From Thermoleophilia bacterium (lineage in GTDB: Bacteria > Actinomycetota > Thermoleophilia > Gaiellales > Gaiellaceae), in the NCBI GenBank assembly GCA_009694305.1, contig SHVL01000017.1, positions 1 to 46,731 of the forward strand: DNA of 46,731 nucleotides. The letters run 5' to 3'. A model generated the notes under the pieces. It did not search any database, was not told the DNA's origin, and worked only from the letters and a program-made list of their open reading frames with translations. The translations under genes were made by a program, and so were the position numbers. This document shows positions 40,544 through 46,731 of the stretch, piece by piece. Each line of letters starts with the position of its first letter. Position 1 is the first letter of the stretch.

Positions 40544-41449
40544 TTACCTCACCCCGTCGAGCGCCTCGAACCCGACGAGAGCCGCGCCGATCAGCCCTGC
40601 CTCGTCGCCAAGCTCCGCCCGGGTCAGGCGCAACGTCTCGTCTGCCGGGGTCAGCGCCTCGCCTCGTGCGGCAGCACGAGCAGGTTCGAGAATCAGCTCG
40701 CCCGCCGCGATACCGAATCCACCGCCGACGATCACGACGTCCGGGTCAAAGATGTTCTGGAGCGATCCGATTGCCACCCCGAGCAGTCGGCCGATCTCGC
40801 CGAGCGCCTCGACCGCACGCGGATCGCCGCCATGCGCCCGCTCGACAAGAAGCGATGCGTCTGCACCTCGACCGTAGAGGCCGACCGCAACCCGGTCTGC
40901 TGCGAGCCCGGAGGCCACGGTCTCGAGATGCCCTCGCCCATGGCAGTCCCCCTGACAGCAAGCTCCGCCGGCGATCACGACGGTGTGCCCGAGCTCCGCC
41001 CAACCACGATAGAGGCGGCCGTCGAGGACGATGCCGCCACCGATTCCCGTGCCGAGCGTGAGCATCAACAGGTCGTCCGCGCCTCGTCCTGCACCGAGGC
41101 ACCACTCGGCGAGCGCTGCAGCATTGCCGTCGTTCTCCACGCCCGCGGGCAGGCCGTAGCGCGCACGGGCACGGTCAGGAAAGTGAACATCGCGCAGAGG
41201 AAGGTTCGTCGCATTCAGGGCGACGCCGGTGTGACGGTCGATGTTGAATGGAACCCCGTACCCGATCGCCACAACACCGTCTTCGAGCAGGTCGTCAACC
41301 GCACTGTCAACAGCGGCGAGAACGCTCTCCTGCGTGTCACCCGGCGTCGGGATCTCGACCGTCCGCCCGACGACACCGTCGCGTGCCACAACACCGGCAA
41401 GAATCTTCGTTCCGCCGAGGTCTACCCCGATAACACGCTCGCAATGCAT
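40544..41449 (-). CDS. ROK-family sugar kinase (glucokinase-like)
   Basis: A 301-residue kinase without a DNA-binding domain, so an enzyme and not a repressor. The phosphate-binding motif VIGVDLGGTKILAGVV, the catalytic region ENDGNAAALAEWCLGAGRG, MLTLGTGIGGGIVLDG and VVIVGGGFGIA are present. The zinc motif is a variant, GHTVV followed by CCQGDCHGRGHLE, with His in place of the last Cys of the usual CXCGXXGCXE. Glucokinase is the most likely activity. It starts at ATG 41449, 9 nt after TATCGT, and is followed by rsmI. It is divergent from the LytR-CpsA-Psr gene with 24 nt between start codons. Confidence 0.9.
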   Translation of the reverse strand: MHCERVIGVDLGGTKILAGVVARDGVVGRTVEIPTPGDTQESVLAAVDSAVDDLLEDGVVAIGYGVPFNIDRHTGVALNATNLPLRDVHFPDRARARYGLPAGVENDGNAAALAEWCLGAGRGADDLLMLTLGTGIGGGIVLDGRLYRGWAELGHTVVIAGGACCQGDCHGRGHLETVASGLAADRVAVGLYGRGADASLLVERAHGGDPRAVEALGEIGRLLGVAIGSLQNIFDPDVVIVGGGFGIAAGELILEPARAAARGEALTPADETLRLTRAELGDEAGLIGAALVGFEALDGVR

Positions 41450-41457
41450 CGCGCGGC

Positions 41458-41464
41458 TACGATA
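41458..41464. promoter_or_regulatory. Overlapping divergent -10 boxes (ROK kinase and LCP gene)
   Basis: TACGAT on the plus strand (41458-41463) and TATCGT on the minus strand (41459-41464) share almost the same base pairs. They sit 10 and 9 nt before ATG 41474 and ATG 41449. RNA polymerase could serve only one at a time. Confidence 0.4.
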
Positions 41465-41473
41465 TCGGCCCGG

Positions 41474-42631
41474 ATGCCAGAACAACAGAAGCCCTACCGG
41501 GTGTACAGAGGTGGCAGGGCAAAGGGCAAGGTTCCACTGCAGCGCCCGCCGCGGGGCCAGGACGGCAAATCGAGCCCCAAAGGAAAGGCTCGCACACCGC
41601 GCCAGCGGCGTCCGGGGAGGCGCATCACGCTCGTCCTCCTCGTGCTGATCGTGCTCGGCGTCGTCTGGCTGGGGACGAGCTACCTGTCCTTCTCACGGGG
41701 GATATCGGAGGCGAACGCGCGCGTCCCGGCCCGGATGCTCGCCGAGCTAGCCAGACAGAAGGGCCTGCTCACCTCCTCTCCGACGACGATCCTCGTGCTC
41801 GGCACCGACGGCGGCACCGGGCCTGGACGTGGTAATGCAAACCGCTCCGACTCGGTGATGCTGATCCGTACCGACCCCCGCAAGCACCGCCTCGCGTTCC
41901 TCTCGATCCCCCGCGACCTGAGGGTCGAGATTCCGGGTCACGGGGCCGGCAAGATCAATGCGGCATTCCAGTACGGCGGCCCGACACTCGCGCTTCGCAC
42001 CGTGAAAGACCTGACCGGCCTCCAGATCAACCACGTTGCCTTCGTGAACTTCGATCGCTTCCGCGAGTTGATCGACTCGGTCGGCGGCGTTGCCGTGGAT
42101 GTACCTCGACCGATCCTCTCGAACAGGTTCGACTGCCCGTATGCCACTGCCACCCGCTGTCGGGCATGGGATGGATGGCGGTTCGAGAAGGGAGCGCAGG
42201 AGATGAGCGGCGCACGAGCCCTCATCTACTCGAGGATCCGTAAGAACAGCCTCGACCCGTCCGAGACCGACCTCGACAGGGCCCGTCGCCAGCAGCAGGT
42301 CATCCAGGCGACAGCCGACAGGGTGACGAGTTTCGGGACGGCGGTAAAGCTCCCCTTCCGCGGCGGCTCGATCGTGAAGCCCCTGGCGACCGACCTCAGC
42401 GCAGGTCAGGTGCTCCAGCTCGGGTGGGCCTACTTCCGCGCAAACACACGGGGCGCCCTGCACTGCCGCCTGGGTGGAGAACCCGGCAGTGCCGACGGGC
42501 AGTCGGTCATCTTCGGCTCCGAGGACAACGTTGCAACGATCTCGATGTTCACGGGCCGCTCGGCTCCGCTGCAGCCGCAGAAAGGCCTTCCCTACGCCCC
42601 TGGCTGCGTCGTCGGCAACCGGCGACTCTAG
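41474..42631 (+). CDS. LytR-CpsA-Psr (LCP) family glycopolymer transferase
   Basis: A 385-residue membrane-anchored enzyme that attaches wall glycopolymers (teichoic-acid- or arabinogalactan-like) to peptidoglycan. A basic cytoplasmic tail of about 55 residues precedes one membrane helix (ITLVLLVLIVLGVVWLGTSYL). The LCP domain follows with LVLGTDG, NRSDSVMLIRTDPRKHRLAFLSIPRDLRVEIPGHGAGKINAAFQYGGP and ALIYSRIRKNSLDPSETDLDRARRQQQVIQA, including the conserved Arg/Asp residues. The start chosen is ATG 41474; the frame is open far upstream only as an antisense shadow of the ROK gene. Confidence 0.93.
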   Translation: MPEQQKPYRVYRGGRAKGKVPLQRPPRGQDGKSSPKGKARTPRQRRPGRRITLVLLVLIVLGVVWLGTSYLSFSRGISEANARVPARMLAELARQKGLLTSSPTTILVLGTDGGTGPGRGNANRSDSVMLIRTDPRKHRLAFLSIPRDLRVEIPGHGAGKINAAFQYGGPTLALRTVKDLTGLQINHVAFVNFDRFRELIDSVGGVAVDVPRPILSNRFDCPYATATRCRAWDGWRFEKGAQEMSGARALIYSRIRKNSLDPSETDLDRARRQQQVIQATADRVTSFGTAVKLPFRGGSIVKPLATDLSAGQVLQLGWAYFRANTRGALHCRLGGEPGSADGQSVIFGSEDNVATISMFTGRSAPLQPQKGLPYAPGCVVGNRRL

Positions 42632-42632
42632 G

Positions 42633-42679
42633 AGCCCGGCCGTCATGAAGCCCCGGGCTGCCACAGATCACACTGTGGC
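42633..42679. terminator. Two hairpins between LCP and FmdB genes
   Basis: AGCCCGG/CCGGGCT (42633-42639 with 42653-42659) and GCCACAG/CTGTGGC (42660-42666 with 42673-42679) form adjacent perfect 7-bp stems directly after the LCP stop, in the gap between converging genes. Confidence 0.5.
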
Positions 42680-42749
42680 GCGCTGCCTCACCCTTTCGTC
42701 TCGCTCCCCGTCGGCGAATCATCATTCCGACGCGCACGCAAGGACGGTC

Positions 42750-43235
<486 letters not shown>

Positions 43236-43244
43236 CGGCCGGGG

Positions 43245-43250
43245 AATCTA
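43245..43250 (-). promoter_or_regulatory. -10 box of the FmdB gene
   Basis: TAGATT on the minus strand, 9 nt before ATG 43235, giving a leader of at most a few nucleotides. Confidence 0.4.
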
Positions 43251-43276
43251 CCAGCGACGCCCTCGAGCGAAGCCGG

Positions 43277-44920
43277 ATGACCGAGCAGGCCGGAGCTCCT
43301 CTGCACACTCGCCGATCGGTAGAGCGGGCGCACGCTTTGGTGACTGCGCACGCGTTCTGGCTCGGCATCGGTGCCATCTCACTCGCCGCAGCGGCCTTCC
43401 TCGCCCATCAACTGATGGCCTGGCCGCCCCACGAGGACGAGACGCTCGCACTGTTTGTCGCCCGAGACAGCCTCGCGGGTGTCGTCGAGCACGTAACGCG
43501 CGAACGCGGTGGGGCCCCCCTTCATTTCCTCTTCGCCTACGCCGTCGCGCATTTCGGCTTCGGGCTTGGCGGCATGCGCCTCGTGTCGGCAGCGTTCGCC
43601 GTCGCGAGCCTGCCACTCGTGGCCGTGCTCGGACGGAGGCTGGCCGACCGCAAGAGTGCTCTGATCGCGACGGCCCTCGTCGCGGGCAGCTGGGTCTTTC
43701 TCTTCCACGGCGTCTACGCGCGGATGTACAGCCTCTTTCTGTTCCTCTCGCTGCTGTCGTTCGTGCTCCTGCTGCGCGCCCTCGACCGCCGGGGATGGTC
43801 GGCATGGGGACTATGGGGGGCTGTGGCCCTGCTCGGACTGGCCTCCCATCCGTACGGTGCTCTCGTCCTCGCGTCCCAGGCTGCGTTCGTCGTTCTCGCG
43901 CGACGCGACCGGGTGCGGCAGGCGGCCGTCGCATTCGTCGTCGTCGGAGTCGCCGGCATCCCGTTCTGGATCACCGACCTCGTTCTCGCCGGACGGTTCG
44001 ACGTCGGCGTCGGCGGGCGCGGCTCCCGGCTCGGCGGCCCGTTGGCGATCGTCACCTACCTCTGGCAGACGGCGGGGGACTTCAGCACAGGTCGTTGGCC
44101 GGCTCTCGCGGCCGTCCTCGTTGCCGGACTCGTCGGACTCGTTGCCGTACGAAACGAGACGCGAATCCTTGTCCTCTGCGTGATCGGCATTCCCGTGGCG
44201 GCATTCCTCTCGGCGCGACTCGGCGGTTCGACCTCACCCGAGTCGCGGCATCTCATCTTCGTACTCCCCTTCTTCGCGATCGTGGTGGGTGCAGGGATCC
44301 TGCGCAGTACCCGGCGGGTTCCCGTGGCGACGGTCGCTCTGACCGCTGTTCTGGTCGCGCTCGAGGTCGGCTGGGCCTGGCACCGCACGCCGCAACTCTT
44401 CGAGTGGGAGCCCGACAAGCGGCAGGCGACCCGCGCACAGGCCGAGAGCTTCCTCGCCGCGACGAGTCGCCCCGATGACGTGCTGTTCGGATACGAGCCG
44501 CTCTACCTCGGAGCATGGGAGAGGAACGCAGCATTCCCGGACGTCGTCGTCCCACGCGCCGATGCGACCCTCGCGCTCCGAACCCTCCGCCGGCTGCCGA
44601 AGCCCCTGGGTCGCGGCGTCTGGATCCTCGATGCGAGCGAGCGCAACAACCTTCACCCGCGCCTCGAGATAGAGAATCGCGATCCCGGCCCGTCCGGGGT
44701 CTTCGAGACGCATGCTTTTGGACCGTTCCTCGTGATCCGGACCCGCGAGCCCGTGAGAACCGACCGCGCCTACGTCGCAGCCGCTGCAAGGGCGATGCTC
44801 GCCGGACGGTCCCTCGGCATCGGCGACGCAGATGTCAATCTGCAGACGATCGAACGTGCCGACCAGATACTGCGTGGCTACGGGCCGTCGCTGCGCCTGC
44901 TGTCGGACAACTCGCGGTAG
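43277..44920 (+). CDS. GT-C fold glycosyltransferase (GT39/PMT-like)
   Basis: A polytopic membrane protein of about 547 residues with at least ten hydrophobic segments. The first loop after helix 1 carries the acidic catalytic-type motif HEDETLALFVARDSLAGVVEHVTRERGGAPLHFLFAYAVAHF, typical of GT39/PMT-like enzymes that use polyprenyl-phosphate sugars. Then follow RLADRKSALIATALVAGSWVFLFHGVYARMYSLFLFLSLLSFVLLL and SPESRHLIFVLPFF. The C-terminal 150 residues are soluble. The start chosen is ATG 43277; ATG 43229 is in frame but overlaps the divergent FmdB start. The acceptor is unknown; the poly-Thr protein is a conceivable target, which is speculation. Confidence 0.82.
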   Translation: MTEQAGAPLHTRRSVERAHALVTAHAFWLGIGAISLAAAAFLAHQLMAWPPHEDETLALFVARDSLAGVVEHVTRERGGAPLHFLFAYAVAHFGFGLGGMRLVSAAFAVASLPLVAVLGRRLADRKSALIATALVAGSWVFLFHGVYARMYSLFLFLSLLSFVLLLRALDRRGWSAWGLWGAVALLGLASHPYGALVLASQAAFVVLARRDRVRQAAVAFVVVGVAGIPFWITDLVLAGRFDVGVGGRGSRLGGPLAIVTYLWQTAGDFSTGRWPALAAVLVAGLVGLVAVRNETRILVLCVIGIPVAAFLSARLGGSTSPESRHLIFVLPFFAIVVGAGILRSTRRVPVATVALTAVLVALEVGWAWHRTPQLFEWEPDKRQATRAQAESFLAATSRPDDVLFGYEPLYLGAWERNAAFPDVVVPRADATLALRTLRRLPKPLGRGVWILDASERNNLHPRLEIENRDPGPSGVFETHAFGPFLVIRTREPVRTDRAYVAAAARAMLAGRSLGIGDADVNLQTIERADQILRGYGPSLRLLSDNSR

Positions 44921-45078
44921 CAGGGCGCACTCTCGAACGCACCGAGGCCGGAAGGTGTATCGGCCCGAGGCCGCCGAGGCCGCAGGCGACGCGCAACAGC
45001 CGCCGCAGACGCACCGAGGAGACCACCGAGCACCAGCAAGCGCATCCGCTTGCGGCGAGATTCCCGGGCGTCGGCCAT
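44878..45078 (-). CDS. Small basic membrane protein (unknown)
   Basis: A 66-residue leftward reading frame starting ADARESRRKRMRLLVLGGLL, with a hydrophobic stretch (LLVLGGLLGASAAAVA), an Arg-rich segment (RRLRPRRPRAD) and the tail TPSGLGAFESAPCYRELSD. It has GAGGGG upstream of ATG 45078. It fills the otherwise empty gap between the glycosyltransferase and PfkB genes and overlaps the 3' end of the former by 43 nt on the opposite strand. Not recognised; moderately supported. Confidence 0.5.
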   Translation of the reverse strand: MADARESRRKRMRLLVLGGLLGASAAAVARRLRPRRPRADTPSGLGAFESAPCYRELSDSRRSDGP

Positions 45079-45147
45079 CAGCGGCGTCCCCCTCGGCCGG
45101 GTGCAGCGCAACGCGAGACTCGTCGCTCCATGCAAGGATCGTAGGCG

Positions 45148-45980
45148 ATGACGATCTGCTGCCTCGGCGATCTCTTGCTCGACGTGATCGTCCGGCTCGA
45201 GCAACCACTTGCGACCGGCGCCGATGCAAGGTCGCGCATCGCGCTCCGCCCGGGCGGCCAGGCTGCGAACGTCGCCGCCTGGGTCGCCGAGCTCGGTGGC
45301 AGATCCCGGCTTGTCGGCAAGAGGGGAGCCGACGACGTGGGCCTCTTCGCAGCATCGCGGCTCCTCGAGCTCGGCGTCGAGATCGTCGGGCCCGTCACGG
45401 CCGGAGGCACCGGCGTGGTCGTCGCACTCGTGGACACCTCCGGAGAGCGAACCATGTGCTCCGACAGAGGCGTCGCCACCGGCCTTCGACCCGAGGAGGT
45501 CAACGAGGCATGGTTCGACGGCTGCTCGCACCTGCACGTCTCGGGATACGCGCTGCTGCGGGAGCCTCTCCGCTTCGCTGCCCGCGCAGCCATCGATGCG
45601 GCACGCACGAGGGGGCCCGGATCAGCGTTGACCTCTCATCGTGGAGCGTGATGCACTCCTTCGGTGCCGCGGAGTTCCGCTCGTTGCTGGAGGAGATCGC
45701 CCCCGATGTCGTCTTCGCGAACGAGGACGAGGACCGCATCGTCGGCGGGGCGACCGGGGGAAGCCACTGGATCGTGAAGCGAGGCGCGCGCGGAGCCTCG
45801 TTCGACGGCGAGGAGTGCCCGGCTGCACCCGTCGAGACGGTCGTGGACTCGACCGGTGCGGGTGATGCCTTCGCTGCCGGCTGGATCGTGGGAGGTCGCG
45901 AACTGGCACTGGCGGCCGGCGCGCGGTGTGTCCAGCACACCGGCTCGATGCCCGAGAGCGAGCCCCTGCACGAAGGGTAG
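45148..45980 (+). pseudogene. PfkB-family kinase (probable pseudouridine kinase), frameshifted
   Basis: A ribokinase-fold sugar kinase split by a one-base frame change. Residues 1-155 (ICCLGDLLLDVIVRLEQPL, ALRPGGQAANVAAWVAELGG, GADDVGLFAASRLLELGV) read from ATG 45148 and then end at a TGA at 45649-45651. The continuation (ISVDLSSWSVMHSFGA, PDVVFANEDEDRIVGG, and the catalytic DSTGAGDAFAAGW) is in the frame ending TAG 45980. The junction is a GGGGG run at 45611-45615; one more G would restore a protein of about 277 residues. Adjacent psuG suggests a pseudouridine kinase (PsuK), though sugar specificity is inferred. True decay, slippage or sequencing error are all possible. Confidence 0.8.
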
Positions 45981-45993
45981 GCTCGCAACGGCG

Positions 45994-46731
45994 ATGCGAG
46001 ATCTGATCCATGTCACCGAAGAGGTGCAGACGGCACTCGAGGAAGAGCGCGCCGTCGTCGCCGTCGAAACCACGCTTGTCGCCCACGGCTTTCCGGCGCC
46101 GGACGGCATCGCAACGGGTCTCGCCAGCGAGGCCGCCGTACGGGCGGCAGGAGCTGTTCCGGCCACGATCGGCGTGCTGGACGGGCAGATCCGGGTCGGC
46201 CTCGGGCCGGACGAGCTCGAACGCTTCACCCCGGATGCCCGAAAGCTCGGCCCCCGCGACCCCGCGGCGTGTGCCGTGCAGGGCGCGGTCGGTGCGACGA
46301 CCGTCGGCGGCTCGCTGACGGCAGCCGCGGCCGTCGGCGGCCGGTTCATGGGCACCGGCGGGATGGGTGGCGTGCATCGCGGCTTTCCCGTATCCCCGGA
46401 CATCTCCGCCGACCTCGCAGCCGCCGCGCGAATCCCTGCCGTCATCGCCTCGGCAGGCATCAAGTCGCTCCTCGACGTGCCCGCGACGGCCGAGTTACTC
46501 GAAACGCTCGGCGTGCCCGTGATCGGCTACCGCACCGACACGTTGCCGCTCTTCTACGACGCTGCCGGCGGCCCGCCCGTATCCGCCCGTATCCGCGCGT
46601 GCCGAGGACGCTGTCGAGATCGCGCGGATCGCCCAGGCCCACTGGCGCATCGGCGGCAACGCGAGGAGGCCGTCGCCGCCGCCGCGCGCGAGGGCACCAG
46701 CGGCCAGGCGGTGACACCGTTCGTGCTCGCG
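45994..46731 (+). pseudogene. psuG: Pseudouridine-5'-phosphate glycosidase PsuG, frame-damaged and cut by window end
   Basis: Breaks pseudouridine 5'-phosphate into uracil and ribose-5-phosphate. The N-terminal 195 residues match PsuG closely: VVAVETTLVAHGFPAPDGIATGLASEAAVRAAGAVPATIGVLDGQIRVGL, GATTVGGSLTAAAAVG, MGTGGMGGVHRGFPVSPDISADL, SAGIKSLLDVPATAELLETLGVPVIGYRTDTLP. Then a 10-bp tandem duplication (GCCCGTATCC at 46575-46584 and 46585-46594) shifts the frame. The expected AEDAVEIARIAQAHWRIGGN is read one frame away. About 20-30 residues of the expected loop are missing, and the original frame resumes with EEAVAAAAREGTSGQAVTPFVLA. The frame stays open to the right edge, so the 3' end is not seen. 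ATG 45994 follows the kinase stop by 13 nt. Confidence 0.82.
46575..46594 (+). repeat. 10-bp tandem duplication inside psuG
   Basis: GCCCGTATCC occurs twice in direct succession. Removing one copy restores the family-consistent reading frame for the following 20 codons. Confidence 0.85.

Noticed and set aside
40832-41473. Upstream in-frame extension of the LCP gene by 214 codons
   Set aside because: It is antisense to the ROK kinase, has no motif, and the LCP start with its basic tail and helix fits ATG 41474.
44832-45147. Continuous rightward frame from the glycosyltransferase end into the PfkB gene
   Set aside because: Only its last part (after about 45611) is coding; the earlier part is a shadow that happens to lack stops.

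Overview
The window reads as a high-GC actinobacterial chromosome segment, most likely class Thermoleophilia (Solirubrobacterales/Gaiellales-like). The class is an inference. The phylum call rests on gene content that matches the conserved actinobacterial block mazG/eno/ftsB/DUF501, mfd, pth/rplY/prs/glmU with tRNA-Gln, ispE/ksgA/tatD/metG and rsmI, familiar from Mycobacterium tuberculosis around Rv1003-Rv1025. No phage, insertion sequence, rRNA or CRISPR array was seen.

Layout. (1) 1-7.9 kb: a catabolic-looking divergent locus. FAH-family hydrolase, FCD-type GntR regulator, ABM monooxygenase-like protein and a CynX-like MFS carrier read leftward. glcD-glcE-glcF (FAD and iron-sulfur hydroxyacid oxidase) reads rightward. 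A drug-type MFS carrier converges on glcF. (2) 8-13.3 kb: an MBL-fold hydrolase and a CorC/TlyC-type CBS membrane protein read leftward. The assimilatory sulfate genes cysH-cysD-cysN read rightward from a palindrome-bearing divergent promoter. (3) 13.3-15.4 kb: a NarL-type response regulator with a soluble, degenerate histidine kinase, a 7Fe ferredoxin and a receiver-like protein. (4) 15.4-20.1 kb: a leftward chain of seven tightly packed, mostly start/stop-overlapping genes. It runs small membrane protein, DUF1461 protein, glycerophosphodiesterase, L,D-transpeptidase with a poly-Thr stalk, TlpA, CcmH/NrfF-like, CcdA. (5) 20-28.6 kb: a small divergent membrane protein, then leftward genes for an unknown protein, DUF501, FtsB, enolase, MazG, a SurA/PrsA-like foldase lipoprotein and Mfd. 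(6) 28.6-30.05 kb: about 1.4 kb without an intact gene, holding short tandem repeats and what looks like a broken secreted-protein gene. (7) 30-45 kb: pth, rplY, prs, glmU, tRNA-Gln, ispE, ksgA, tatD, metG, an M23 peptidase, rsmI, ROK kinase, a LytR-CpsA-Psr protein, a FmdB zinc ribbon with a Gly/Ser tail, and a GT-C glycosyltransferase. (8) 45-46.7 kb: a PfkB kinase and a pseudouridine-5'-phosphate glycosidase, both with reading-frame damage; the second runs off the window.

Expression signals are unusually legible. Most genes that head a transcription unit carry a TANNNT -10 box ending 6-8 nt before the start codon, often with no Shine-Dalgarno sequence. This is the geometry of leaderless transcripts. 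Genes inside operons instead start by overlapping the previous stop (ATGA, GTGA, TTGA). A few (prs, the M23 peptidase, the SurA-like lipoprotein) have strong Shine-Dalgarno sequences. This rule was used to choose several start codons that differ from the longest open frame.

The most interesting items are this promoter architecture, the tRNA-Gln/glmU junction with only 8 nt between them, three near-perfect operator-like palindromes, the M23 frame that runs 236 nt into metG, the paired frame damage in the pseudouridine-catabolism genes, and the broken secreted-protein gene downstream of mfd's promoter region. All function calls are from reading motifs by eye; no database search was possible.
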